Below, in pieces: positions 46,001 to 57,758 of a DNA stretch of 64,000 bases. A model generated the notes under the pieces. That model had not been told where the DNA came from and searched no databases. It worked only from the letters and a program-made list of their open reading frames with translations. Location of the stretch: NCBI GenBank assembly GCA_000310025.1, contig FN649742.1:3398330-3462329 (forward strand), written 5' to 3'. The position numbers were made by a program, and so were the translations under genes. Origin of the DNA: Ectocarpus siliculosus. Taxonomy: Eukaryota; Sar; Phaeophyceae; Ectocarpales; Ectocarpaceae. Each line of letters begins with the position of its first letter. Position 1 is the stretch's first letter.

Positions 46001-48006
46001 AGAAGTCAGACTGCGGGGGCCTTTAGTTCGCGTTCGCCCAAACACCCTACGCAGTAGCTAGACCTAGTCTTCACTCAATAGTACATGCGATGCACACCTC
46101 CGTGAAAAAATCTTTGTCGGAAATAGCCGGATCGAGCAGCGACCCTTGTGGATCTCGTTTCTTGCGCGGGTCATCCGCGTCCTCTCGCGGGTCCTGCGAC
46201 GAGTACAGCACACATCTTCGCAAAGTGAGAGACAGCAGTGTCGAACTGCCATGGTACTTGGCGGATAACCCTCAAACACCCTGGCCAGATGGAGTCGCGT
46301 GTCATGCTTTATAGCAGTGATGCTGCGATTGCCGTTGAATTTGCTATGTTGCTGACGTCTGCAGATGTACGTTTGCATGCCAGGGTAAATACAGGATACA
46401 CATAACCGCGAAGAAGCTTCAAACACACGACCGCACCCGCGTTCCCACAAGGGCGTTGCCAAGCCGGTGAGAGTCGGCAACAAGGCGACCCGAACAACAG
46501 CAGAAAATGCCTCAATGGCTTTTTCTCTGGCACCAAAACTGTTCACGGCGAAGTCAACCTGTTGCGAGTACCATAGGACCGTTGCTTTCAGTATGTACAC
46601 TCCACATGCCCATTCTCCACCCCCAGCACCACCACCCTCACCGCCACCGTCAATTCCGGAATCGACAGGCAATGCTATATCAACACGCTTTCCCGGGTGC
46701 CAAACAAACACACGCTGCTGTCACCTCTCACCAGTACTCGGATCGTGCAGTAGTCCCCAGCGCATGCGAACGAGCTGGGAAACCGTTTCTCCCCCAGTGA
46801 TCTGCCACCACTACCCTTGGCCTCCCACGCCTCGCCAGTTTTCACCCCAACTGTCATCGTCGACAGAGTGGTTGCTCTCATGGTGGCGTCTACGTTCTGT
46901 TCGCGCATGCCCGCCAACGAGGGAGAGGAAGACGACCCGGCCACTACCGACGACGAAGTTCCTGCTCCCGGAAGCGAAACCATGGCCCCATGTTTTGCCG
47001 CTTTCGCGCGGGAGAGCACGTTCGCTATACCCCCCGAGCCTCCGGCGCCGAATTTTTCGCACGGTAGCTCGATCACTTCCGCCGCACGGTCTACGGCTTC
47101 CCCCAAGTCTGCTTCTTCCCCTGTAGACGCCGCCCCTGCTGGTGGGCAATCAACCCGACGGCGGGCCTTTCTCGTTGGACCCGGAGGGCCCCCGAATTCT
47201 CTCTGCATGTCGAGCGCGTTCTGTGGGCCTAGAAACTCGCCGCGCCCGCGCGGCCCCTCCATCGCAACGTTGGCGAGTCGCAGGTCTCGTGCGGCGTCTG
47301 CTACCGCAGTTGTCGTCTCTCCCATCCAAGTCAGCCAGATTTGACTCGCGGCATCCACGACGTAGTCGCACATGAGGCCGAGGATGCGGGTGGGTTTATC
47401 CTGCTCGGCTTCGATGTAGCGCACGATGCCCAAGGTGACGGCGTCTAGCGCCTTGTTTATGCTAGAAGCCAAGCACTTCTCGAGTTTGATCTCCCGTTCG
47501 CTCCACGTGCACGACGGGGTCGCTGCCGTTTGGTCGGCGGCGAGCGTGGTGAACGAGCTCGTTCCTGTCACGGCGAGACCCTTGTCGTTTACGACCCGAT
47601 AAGAGTTACGGTAGACGGTCCCACTTGCTCCCTTCCCCTGCATGTAGCACTGGATGGACACAATCCCTGGCTCCGTTGCCGGAAACTTGCTCATCATCTC
47701 CTTGAAGGCTTCCCTCCCGAGGTTCCGGACCGTGCCGTCCATGAACCGCACTGTTGCTATGCGTTGATGAGGGTTGTTGGGGTTAGTGGCGAACAGGCGT
47801 GTGAACCTCTCCTTGATGCTGGACTTTCGCAACGACCTCTTATTGAGGACATCTCCCGTTTTCGATGTGAAGAGCCAGACATGCGGTGCACCATCTCTGA
47901 ACAAGATGGTGTCCGGAATCCCGAGCCGGAGGTTCGCGTTGCCGACGAGGTTTTCCATGGCCCATGACGGCGAGTGCGTGATATTTTCACGTGTCGAGGT
48001 CGACAT
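30518..48006 (-). CDS. Giant multidomain protein: receiver-like, NDR-like hydrolase, IQ, coiled coil, SAM, ankyrin
   Basis: Exons (minus): 48006-46732, 46193-46098, 45657-44993, 44468-44362, 44116-43627, 43119-42973, 42584-42359, 41930-41569, 41264-41097, 40641-40509, 40117-39858, 39427-39194, 38778-37864, 37376-37177, 36489-36297, 35884-35496, 35049-34911, 34278-33724, 33061-32864, 32391-32172, 31691-31570, 31061-30939, 30718-30518; about 2,470 residues. Phases fit at every junction, including two GC-AG introns, which argues for one gene, though a split cannot be excluded without transcripts. The start is ATG 48006 (STSTRENITHSPSWAM). The first 425 residues are an unrecognised but ordered region ending in FACAGDYC; exon 3 ends NFYKPVRVCGSCFR, a second Cys pair. 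A one-base frameshift lies near 45577. The domain set suggests a calmodulin-binding scaffold in signalling; no enzyme activity is expected from the residues seen. An extra exon between 31570 and 31061 is possible. Confidence 0.6.
32403..32426. repeat. Poly-G tract
   Basis: A G run of about 20 bases lies just upstream (on the minus strand) of the exon beginning at 32391, within the intron's 3' part. Confidence 0.8.
32864..33790 (-). other. SAM domain split by a GC-AG intron (exons 18-19 of the giant gene)
   Basis: Exon 18 ends AWSVDDVARWLQ and exon 19 begins TLTLTQYQEAFIAAAVDG, continuing FLYDLNDDDLKSSLGV and RLHRKKILNSI, a complete sterile alpha motif once joined. The only donor that keeps the domain is CAG before GCGAGA at 33723. 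SAM domains mediate protein oligomerisation. Confidence 0.85.
34911..37376 (-). other. Six IQ motifs followed by coiled coil (exons 14-17 of the giant gene)
   Basis: IQ-type helices read AARKIQGALRAYLALKR, ACVYIQTIFRGWRGRLMF, AAQVVQRNWRGYASRRW, ACGHMQRVWRGALIRRL, AAAVIQSLWRGVSGRRYAF (spanning the exon 15/16 join) and NAMTIQRVFRGHTGRRRA. These bind calmodulin or related EF-hand proteins. They are followed by charged heptad-like sequence (EEISEFEEAVTVLEREMHQL and RLELREQKARLDKEF) that should form coiled coil. Confidence 0.8.
37864..41264 (-). other. NDR-like alpha/beta-hydrolase fold without nucleophile (exons 9-13 of the giant gene)
   Basis: The pieces follow the fold in order: FFNLVVCHDLFDNYERMK, VLLWNYPGQAFSEW, PYHLVGFGSGGAVATFYASH, SLLLINSFSYVDAY, IDIPVVCIQSTQNN and VVWMNAGHELFQE. 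At the nucleophile elbow Gly stands where Ser is expected (VGFGSGG against G-x-S-x-G), the acid position is in STQNN, and only the His in AGHE is kept. Together with the CHD and PGQ motifs this resembles N-myc downstream-regulated (NDR) proteins, which use the same fold without catalysis. The remainder of exon 13 is a Gly/Arg-rich linker. Confidence 0.65.
41569..43119 (-). other. Degenerate response-regulator receiver domain (exons 6-8 of the giant gene)
   Basis: The fold order is clear: HARVLVAEAEPRSAKT (strand 1), QAGYMVTVEGDGKQ, WDALVVERDTPVMDGF (strand 3 and the MPxMDG-like turn), ELRHLPIICLTSKAS (strand 4, with the conserved Thr) and AAGMDGCISKPAEP (strand 5, conserved Lys-Pro). Aligned on the Pro of the turn, the phospho-acceptor Asp is Glu (in VVERDTP), and the acidic pair after strand 1 is Glu-Ala. 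A Gly/His-rich insert separates helix 3 from strand 4 at the exon 7/8 junction. Such a domain should not accept phosphate; Glu can mimic the phosphorylated state. Confidence 0.75.
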
Positions 48007-50524
48007 AGCCGCGGTTCCACTCACTTGCTGTTACTACTGCAACTGTAAGCGTGCGGTGGTGGCACTTTGCCGTTTAGATCCTGGCCGAACCTATCTCCTC
48101 TCTTGTCCGAGGACGCATACAGAGGAGTTGTGCCAACACGCTTTCTTGGTGCAGGTTGACAGAGGTATTCTGCCGTCTCTACTCAAAGTCATGGCGTGCT
48201 GGGACCGGCGATATTAGGTATTATCCACCCGAGCCACGGATGTGGTAGACGACATCTGCGGTGGCGCAAGGGCAGAGCTGCAGGAAACGAGCGTCGCGTG
48301 TCTGCGCACAACGGTAAGGGCGGGATCTCGCCGCGTGTTTGTCGAAACGGAACATCGGCCTATTCGCTTGCTGCAAGTAATTATTCCTTAATTGCTGCAT
48401 ATTTTCGTACTTCCCGTGGAACGTTCCATGGAACTCCATGGACTTCCATGAACCATTCCACCAACAATAATGTAGTACTTACGCAGCAGTAGAGTGATGT
48501 TGATGTTGTACAATCACTGCTGCATGATGGTGTTGACACACGTGAATGATAACCACAGACTAGCGGCCAGATGGGTGAGAGACGGGAGCACCAGGGGCAA
48601 GAATAATAATATAATAATAGGCTAGACGGGGTAGAGACGAGCGTGCCGAAGATGGCCGAGTGTACGAAAAAGCGTTGCCATCCATGCTCTATCTACTATG
48701 TAGACGGACTGAGTGTGTAGAGATGTTAAATAAAAGACTGCTCGTGGAATGCACACATGCCCAAGGTAGCGGAAATTGGCAAAGCACGAGCAGGGGAGCT
48801 GCACCCAATACTCTCGCAAACCCGCACCTCGATACACGCATGCATCAAATTGACAGATTTGAAGAGCGTAAATCGTGCCGCCGCTACAGAGAACGCCGGA
48901 GAAGTTGGGAAGTAAATAAGAAGGTAGCAAGAGCTCGAGGCGGCGCAGATGAAAGCAGCGAAAATCGTCATATTGTTTAGGGTGCTCCAAGCGCACAAGC
49001 CGTCAGGCAGGGCAAAACTAGGGATGGATCCAATCCCTACGATCGGGAAGAGACGCAAGGAAGCGAAAATGGCAGTACCGTATATGTACGGTATGGGAGA
49101 GGAGAGGTTGCCGATAATAGCTTGGGAGGCGAAGTGGCAAGCAAGAAGAGGGAGGGGTAAACAACCCACGGAGTGTCAAGGTTGTAGATGGCGTATGGAA
49201 GGAGTTCGGAATTGACGAAGGTGATACGCTGGAAAACGGAAGGTCTTAAATTATGGAGAAAGATAATGGGTAGTCTTTCTGTGTGTGTTTTTATTATTCC
49301 TTAATATTCCGTGCTTCTGCCGAGAGAGAACAGAAGAATCTAACCAAAGAACCAAGGAAAGGAGGGCCTCGATGTGTACGGAATTCTCAAGCTGTAAGCT
49401 TTATGAAGCTGCAAGCTTCAGTCTCTCCAACGGAATTACTCTTTGTCGCAGACCCTGTTATTCCGATACCCCCATCCGTGCCCGACCGTGTCTCAAAAGC
49501 CGATCTCGACCTATTGCTCTGTGCCTCGGCGGGTTTCGGCCGCCCACAAAAACAAGGACAACAGCATGCGATCTATCTCCGGAAGAGCAAACTTCCGTGA
49601 AGCAGTCATCATCACGATCTCACATTCTCGTTAGCGTAGCTCGGTGGAATAGGCAGCGGTGGTGGTGTAACCGGGTTGTTGCATTGTTCGTATTAACATT
49701 AATATCGACCGCGCTACAGTACCCGGGACAAACAAATACAAAGAGGGTACATGCTCGAATCGGTAAAAAGCTAAAAGTCGCCTTGAGCACCGTACGAGGC
49801 AAATCGTTTACTGCCGACAATGCCTCATGGCTACATCTAAGCTACCCACATAACTTCGTAGTGCACCGTACGTTGTACAAGCACAAGGGGATTCAAAAAC
49901 AAGCTGAAGTTCGCGTATCGCTCGTGCTTGAAATAACACCGACTCCGGGCTATCAAGCCCCGCCGAAGCTGAGATATCGTCACCGTAAAGGTTACAATTT
50001 TGTGTGTGTGCTCTATATATCTGCCTTCGCTCTGGAAGCTCAGAGTTCTGGTTGATAGCGAGATACCTGGGCCCCTTTGTGTGGCCAGTTAAAACAACGC
50101 CCACTACGCTCAAGTTCCGCCATTCTGCATACGTAATGCAACAGCCATGAGGTCATACCGATTCACTCGTCTCAACCACCGTGTGGTTCTTGCTTTCGGC
50201 TTGATTCGCCGGTCTTTTTTCGTTGTGCCGTTCGACCTGCGGAGGGACGGTCGGTCCTGAACGGCTGGGTGTTTCGGACGAAACAGACCCGTATACAGGG
50301 GATAACCCCATTTTCTCCTCTCGAGAACCTACTGAAAAAAGGAACCCCCCCCCCACCCACCCATCCCCCCCCTTCTCCTCGTATTTATAAACCTGGGTGT
50401 CCACCTTCCACACCTCTCTCTGTCTCTCTCTCGAACAACGTCGCCGTCCTCCCGACCGAACAAACTTCTGCACTGCACCGAGCGGGCACATTTAGCCGCC
50501 GGGACGACGCAACACGCTTCTCTC
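48007..50524. other. Region between the giant gene and the START gene
   Basis: No gene is supported. A plus-strand frame is open for 256 codons (49285-50055), longer than its neighbours, but it has no recognisable domain, no codon-usage resemblance to the genes here and no splice context. Near 48415-48460 there is a cluster of GGAA/TTCC palindromes (GTGGAACGTTCC and relatives) about 400 bases upstream of the giant gene's start, which could be a regulatory site of heat-shock-element type; this is only suggestive. Confidence 0.35.
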
Positions 50525-53500
50525 TCAAGCGACCTCGACCAGGTGGTAGATCACCAAGCCCCCGAACCAACCCGCCCCCTTCCACTCGAGCACCACGCTC
50601 GACTTCGCCTCCTCCAGCTCCACATCAGAAGCACCGACGGCGCCGCCCCCCCCCCTCGCGCCGTTACCGCCCGCCGCCTCGGGCCGAAGTTTAAACGTCA
50701 TCGTCGTCGGCGTGTCCGCCGGGTAGGTGACAGTCTCGCCCGCCCCGACGCCCGTCGACGCCTCCGCGGGCGCCCAGTCCGCGGTCGCGGCGGTGGCCCC
50801 CACGACGCGGAACGTCACCTTGCTCGTCGCGGAAAACTTTACGCTCACGGTGGAGGCGGCCGAGCCGGGGGCCGGGCGCCGGAGCGGGAACTCGTGCGTT
50901 TGTCGCCAGCCGATCGCTTTCGGGAAGATCGGGGCTCCTATCTTTAGCGCTGCCAAGGCCTGTTTGTTTTTGGTCCAAATGCACATTTTGTAGATGTTGT
51001 TGTTGTCTTCACATTAAACTCGTGTCAGTTGCTAATCCCAAATCTAGCAAAGACTCGGTCCGTGGTCACAAAAATGCTGGAGCCATCAGAAGATCTAAAG
51101 AACACGCACACTATTAACAAGAAAAGAGTACACAACAGATGTTGGAAGATGGAATAAGAACAACCGACGGGATTGGGGGCGGGGCAGAGGGTTGACCCAG
51201 GGCCTTCAGCTCCTGTTGGTGCGGGGTTTTAAGGTGTTTTCTAGGCGGTGTACCGGGCCTGCGCTATTGAATGGACGCGCGTGGATTGACCAAACGGTGA
51301 GGCGGTCCAACGTTTGCTCGACCCGCAGGCACCCTTTGATCCCCCGCCAACCAAACGTAATACACAAAATGACGGCAAAACCGCACACGTGTGGCGAAAA
51401 AAAAGTAGGTCAAGAATGCACGGGAAATCGTACCGTAGTACTTGCTTGTTTTTGCCTTGTGTGCAAATACTTCGGCGGCGAAGACTTACACGTAGATAAG
51501 GAACGCGTGCAAGATCTTACCCTGTACCTGTACTGATTGTTGCATTTAAAAAAAAAATAAAATAAAAAATTGATACCCCTTTTCTCTCACCTTCGCGGTC
51601 TCGTGAAGCTTGTTTTTCACCCTCGAAACGTTCATCGCCTGGTTGGTGCAGATGATGTTGACGATCTTACTCGGGATCCAGCCATTCGGGTTCACGTTCA
51701 CCACATAGGTCGCTCGCATCGGTCCACCGTCCTTTGGCTCCCGGAACACTAAGCCTGCAGCAAGACCAGAACAAGCCCAAGACGGACATACCACAACCAG
51801 GCAAGCAAGGAAGCGTCAGATGGAGGCGGTGCTGGGAGGGGGGGGGGGGGGGTGCTGGGAGGGGGGAGGGGGAAAGCCCAGCGGTAAGACGAGCTGTGCT
51901 TAACAAAAACGAGTGCTCACACTGTCGTACTTGTTCGTACATAGCGTGACATAGCGTTCCATCGTTTCCGTGCCCATAAGGGTTCTGCTTTCGTGATTAC
52001 TCATCAACATAAACGCACCGAGATACCACGTGGAGAATCGAGATCGTGTCATGGAGCACAGCACGAACTCAGCGACGGCGCTTTCAGCACATGCTCAACA
52101 TCAGCTACAGCTAACTTACCTAGACGACAAATGTCGCCCTCGCCTTCTCTCGATTGAAAAACCACCACACGACAAAGAGCAAGGGAGAGAAAAACCAACG
52201 AACAGAAAAAAAAAAACAGGCATTTTGTTCGAATGGTCGCGTGCGCGGGAACGCGGCGGCCCATCTCGACACCGCAACATAAATAGACGCCCACAAACCT
52301 GAAGTCTTGACGGTAGAGCGGATGCGTTTGCAGAGCTTCTCCATGTCGGGCACCTCCGGCCTCTCGATGCTCCCGGACACGACGCAGAAGAGCCGCTCCC
52401 CCGTTGCTGGGTCCGTGGAGGCCGCGGCGTGCTGCAGGAAGCAGAAGTCTCTGGCCCAGGCGACCCCGGCCGCCTTGAAGGAGCCCCACGAGATCCTGAT
52501 GAGCTCGCCTTCCTCGCAGGGGATCTGTCGTAGGCGTTTTGTTGTGTTTGTCAGTGCTGCTATCATACGGCTTCATGCTATTCAAATATCTTCGATCATG
52601 CTCCATAGACCGGTTTTCGTGGTTTTATAAGTAGGCACTCGGGTTTCGAGCTCTCACGGGCAAGCTTCCCGGATACGAGAGGCTAAAAACACCAACGACA
52701 GCATTATCATCAACAACAACGACGGTGTCAACAAGGACACCTGCAGCAACGGCTACGTTCAGTAGCACCAGCACCAGCAAACGAGATTGCTGTACGATTT
52801 CCACATCGTGAGACAAAACGCCTCCGACAAGCGCAAGAACACGGCAAAAAAACGCAACGGTCAATACACGCGCCGTCCGCTACAAAGACAAAACACTCCG
52901 TTACAAAGACAAAGACTAAATAACAACCGAAGACGACACCCGGCTTCCTGCGCCCCATACAGGTCTTCGCTCAGATTAAAAAAACAAAAACGTCACACCT
53001 GGTACAGGATCTTGGTCTCCCTGCTCATGGGATCAGACGCCCTCATCTGCTGCGCCAAGATCTCTGACGTGTTGAACACGTCGACGAACTGCGTCTTCAC
53101 CATCTCGAAGGTCACGTCCTGGGTGAGCGGTATCTGCCCCCGGCAGATGACCAGCGACGAGTCCGAGTCATCCGGGTTGGGTCGCGACCAGACCTTCACC
53201 CCGAACAGGGTGGATGAGAGCTTCCAGCCTTCGTCCGAAGCCTCAAACCCCACAAGGTCTGGCCAAAACAATGCGTGAACAAAACAATAATGAGGTGAGC
53301 GGAGGAGGAGGAGGAGCAACGGTAAACGCGCACGCGTGCGGAGTACGAACACGTTCACTATCCCGGCGGGGGGGGGGATTCTCTGCTTGAGGAGGTTGAC
53401 CGGGCAGCGGGGTATGATGTGCCCTACTGTAGGTTCATCAGAAATGGTGTGGTGGCTTGGGGCGGCGAAGCCTTGATGATTGGTTTTATCGGTCACACAC

Positions 53501-53731
53501 ACACACACACACACCTGGGATCCACCCCCTTGCCAACGAGGCGTAGCGCGCGTCCTCTTCCGGCGTGAGGTGGATGTCGCGCAAAAACTTGAGCCCGGGG
53601 TCTTGCTTCCCGTTCTCGACCTCCTCCTGCGAGGGGGCGGCCTCCGCGCTCATGGCGTGAGACGACGCCACCACCGAAGGTGTCCTTGTGGTTGCGGTGA
53701 CACCCGGTGTGCTCGTCGCAGCGGTAGCCAT
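50525..53731 (-). CDS. START-domain lipid-binding protein with C-terminal beta domain, 433 residues
   Basis: Minus-strand exons 53731-53515, 53258-52999, 52524-52299, 51754-51591 and 50959-50525; phases 1, 0, 1, 0 agree. The ATG at 53731 lies 8 bases after a pyrimidine-rich acceptor, suggesting an intron in the 5' untranslated region. The START fold is read from GFEASDEGWKL, through VKVWSRPNP, FEMVKTQFVDVFNTSEI, ISWGSFKAAGVAWARDFCFL, ERLFCVVSGSIERPEVP and ATYVVNVNPNGWIPSKIVN, to NVSRVKNKLHETAK. It should bind a lipid or sterol in a closed pocket. The final exon adds a region ending ELEEAKSSVVLEWKGAGW, which resembles the GOLD-like beta-sandwich tail of some START proteins. No membrane helix or signal peptide is present. 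The ligand is unknown. Confidence 0.8.
51838..51869. repeat. Poly-G tract interrupted by CTGGGA
   Basis: Two G runs lie in the intron before the exon starting at 51754, separated by TGCTGGGA. Confidence 0.75.
53494..53514. repeat. (CA)n microsatellite abutting a splice donor
   Basis: Read on the gene's strand this is a (GT)n run that begins exactly at the donor of intron 1 of the START gene (exon end 53515), so the GT of the splice site is the first repeat unit. Confidence 0.9.
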
Positions 53732-56700
53732 CACCGGAGCTGTCAGAAAAAAAAAAAGCAAAAACAGCGAGTGTTGCAGCAAAGTAGAAAAGGTGTTCTC
53801 TGCAGTATGCTCAAAGTCGGGGGATCTCAATACCGTGTGCAGCCTCCCCCTACGGTTTCCTCGGGGGTGGGTAAGGGGGAGCCGCAGATGCTGCTGAACC
53901 TACCCCCCCCCCCACGGGTTGTGGCGGGTGAAATTCCTTTGTTGGGCTTCCATGTCTCTCGCGCAAAAACAGAGGCGGCGAGTCTGCGGGGCCTCGGTTA
54001 CTCGCTCTGAAAGAGGTTTTCAAAAATGTGAAGTGCATCCGACGCTTCTGATTGGTCAAAGGGTGCCTCAGTTGACGGGGGGGCGCCGCGTTCTGTGGTT
54101 TGGGAGTTGGGGGCAAGGGACAAGCTGGATCGGGTTTGGTCGGTGATAGGGAGAGAGAGCGGTGCTGGATTGAGCAGACTTTTCGGAAGTGCAAACAACG
54201 ACCAACGGACTTCGCTGTTTGTCTCTAACGTTATATACCGTCGCGCGCAGCTTCCCTACCATGAAAAATCGGTGTTGGTAGGTACCAGCATGCGTCAATT
54301 AGTCCCATTGCGGTCCTATTTTTTTTTTACGGCACCTTAGTGGCACTCTCCGATCCTCGTCAAGCCTCCCATCCCCGGGTGGAAAAGCAACCAAATCAAA
54401 CTCCGTCCTTTTTGCTATTCTTCAGCACCCCTTCGCCAACAACGTTCCGATCCGTGTGACGCTGAATAAGATTACAGCCGGCGGTAGCGCGCGAGAGCTC
54501 CGTGTGCGGTTGGGCTCATCTAGATGAGCCTGCGATAAAATCGGCTGTCCGGCATGACCTGGCAGAAAAAAATGCCTTGCGTTACTCACTACGCCTTGAG
54601 AAAAACACGGGAGGGAGGCCAGCTCACTTTCGATTCGCTGTGAAGGCGTTTTTCTTTTTTTTGGCCGGCAGTTCCGCCGCGTCTTCCAAGAACGCGTTTC
54701 CACTACCATGGCAAATACGATTACTATTCTGCACCGGTACGTACTGGTAGGTTGGTGGCATCCGTCGTTCCTTCTGTGTGCTGTGGTAAGAAATTGGAAG
54801 AACAGCAGCACTCCGTTTCGCTTGGGAACTTCTACTTCTACTGGATTTGAACCACGCTAATACGTACGCAGTGGACCCCCGAGAATGTTGTTTACCGCAC
54901 GTAAAGCCACTGCAACAAAACGTAGTTTGTGGAAGCTAAACATTTGCAGGAGTTACGCGAGGCACCACATAAACCCATGCCGGATGTGGACGTACCGAAA
55001 GCCAGGAGAGGGAGAAAAAGGCGCAATCCCTAAAATTGTAACCCGACAATATACGCCCTGTGCCATCTTCCGATCCCTGTGCGGAAATGTAAGCAAAACC
55101 ACCACCTTGTTCGGTGGTGCGAACTGTCCGATCTGCGCCAACTCTCCGATACGCGCCAACTCTCCGACGAGTTAGTTACGGTAACTTTGCTGAATAGCTG
55201 AAGCGCACCAATCCGCGGTCGCACAGAAATTTTTCTCCGCCGGTGCAAGGCGTTCTGACTGCTATTGAACATGTTCTACCAACGTCCAACAACCAAACCG
55301 ACATCCCCCTTTGAAACGATGATACTCATCCGATGCCTGTCTCCCCGCCCTGCCCTCTCTCTCTCTCTCTCCTTCATCTCCCTCCTGTTCTCTTCTGCTC
55401 ATCATATATGGAAGACCCAAGGACACGTTGTCTTGCCCGCTGGGTGACTAAAAGTCTACAAGCAGCCAGGGGGTTCCGTAGTGGTACATATTGACGTTTG
55501 TTATGAAATCATGGCAACTCTCCCCGTTGCGGCAGGCCCGATGCTGCCGATTAGGGGTCCTCTACGTCAAACATGCCCACACCCATGTCTCCATGCGTCC
55601 ATCGTCCCACCGCCTTGCTCATGTCTCACCTCAGCGGCAATCGCATTCCAACATGGATTCTCGACTGATCTCACCGCAAGTGTCAGCAACAAGACCACGT
55701 TACGTACCTTAGCTCAACTGTGTTCGGTGTGCTGTATCGACAACAAGCAACAAAACATGCAGCAACAACAACAACGCAACGCGTCCACGGGTCGCTTCCC
55801 GCGCCCTTGGTTGGGTGCCTTTGATGCATGCCCAAGGTACAGCGGCTCCGCATCGCACTCCCTTCCCATCATCTTCATACACACGCACACAAACGTACCT
55901 GAGTTCAGCCTATTTCGGTTCGCTTGGCGAGGGTGCCCGCTTTCCGTGCTTATGGTCAGTCCAGTGGGGTATGGCAAGTGAAACATTCGCCGAGCGGGTT
56001 TGTTGCCGTGCCACAAGTGCCGTGACAACAGCAGACCCTAACAAACCCTGTTGCTGCGAGCTGCGGTGCTAGCCTTTGTGCGCTGCCTTGTGGCAAACAC
56101 AAAGTTGGCACCGCACGTACGTTTGTCCGACGCTACAGAATTTGCGGAACCCCGCCAAAAAGAAGAAAAAACCAAACGTGCACCGTGCAGCAGGCAGGTG
56201 GCCATACTGTATAGCATGTCATGTGCAGTGATCAGTGATGACCACTCGGATAAACCTGCACGGGCTTGCAGTACACATATGGTGTGTGGTTTACACGCTT
56301 AGCAAACCCTGAAGACCCTGATGAAGACTCACTTGTAGATCGATCTCTCTTAGCTCTGAACGGACGTGCTTGCTATTTGTTCCCTCTCGCTTGGTAGACT
56401 GCTGTTGACTGAGCAACGGGGGGCGATGGCGCTTCCAGCTTCTTCACGAGGGGGGGGCTGATAAGATTTCGTCCCCTGATTGCAATATCTATCCCGGGGA
56501 GTTGCAGCTCAGCCAAACGCACAAAGCAGCTCTGTTGTCGTTGTCTCGCTCCGCACTGTGCACAGCAGCTACCAGTCCGACGCTCAAAGATGCAGTAATT
56601 TAATTTTACCCGCATGCAGCAGTACATACATATCAACCAACACTGCTTGAACTACACGACGGAGGAAGTAGACTACCAATGTACCGACAGATCCTTTGCA

Positions 56701-57758
56701 CTCAAAAATACATCCAAAAAGAAAGATCTATGCATACATGTAGCGTCGGCTAGACGTCGAATTGGTGGAGCCAATCGTAAATAAACCGTAGCAAATGGCC
56801 AACATAAACCGACCCACGTGGATATCAGACCCCAGCCAAGCTTTCTCGTAGCCTTGACCTCGCAGAAAATGGCAGGTTTGAGCCCCAGGTCTTCATGGAC
56901 CTGCCCGAGGGCGGGGGTGCGCCCGCCCCTTGGATACCACAAACCATTTGTCAACCACTAAATCACAAATTACCTACCACGCACACAAGCTGAACCAGCG
57001 TAGGTGTCAGCTTTACTATTTTCTCTGAACACACACAAAACACAAACAGAGCAGCACACCCACAAACTGATGTATGCATACATTCATTGGCCAGTAGCAT
57101 AGTAGTGCTGTCAACGCTCAGCAAAAAGGCATGTGGTTCTGTTGGACTGTAAGTAACAAAGAATAGTCCCCAAAGCCTCCATACTATATCATCATCCCGC
57201 CATTCACGGTGGCCTTGCAACAGCTACTGAAACCATCAGAACCGCCACAGGACACACAAAGACTGCTTAAATCTCACACGAGCCGCAGCCAATCTGCAAA
57301 ATGGTGCCGCGAAGCCGCGAAAACGTTCGGCCGAGCGAGATGAGACCGCACTACTACCGTGTGGTTACTGCTGTTGGCTGTTGCTCGCATGGTTGAAACC
57401 CGTTACGATCTCTGCTCAACATCCGTTCAAGGTTGGTACGCCACCAAGGGTTCAATGACCGGTACATCACCATGGTCCAATTGACTCGGGCGCCTTCCGT
57501 GGTGACAGGCCGACTAAACCCCAAAGACAGCAGTGCCACACGTTTTGCAAAACCGAAACCGAAGAGAAATTAAGGGCCGAAAAATAAAACACCACGAACA
57601 ACGCGGTATTATGAAGATCCCCAAAACAGTCAGACTTTGGAAGGTGCCGAGTATTGTAGCTCCAGACGAATGATCCACCCTTGACCCCCCCCTCCCCCAG
57701 TACGAAGGCTGGCGCCGCTGCTACCCCTCCCGCCCTCGTCCGGCCCCGCTCTCCCCCG
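53732..57758. other. About 4 kb without a supported gene
   Basis: No exon could be tied to a family on either strand. The first part holds the 5' region of the START gene. A small tandem repeat (CGCCAACTCTCCGA) occurs at about 55136-55170 and a short CT run near 55359. Open frames of up to 166 codons exist but lack domain or splice support. Confidence 0.45.

Noticed and set aside
46467-47126. 219-codon plus-strand frame
   Set aside because: Antisense shadow of the first exon of the giant gene; high GC keeps several frames open.
56670-56960. Structured-looking stretch with a GC-rich inverted repeat (CCCGAGGGCGGG), considered as an RNA gene
   Set aside because: It lacks tRNA box B and any recognisable RNA signature.
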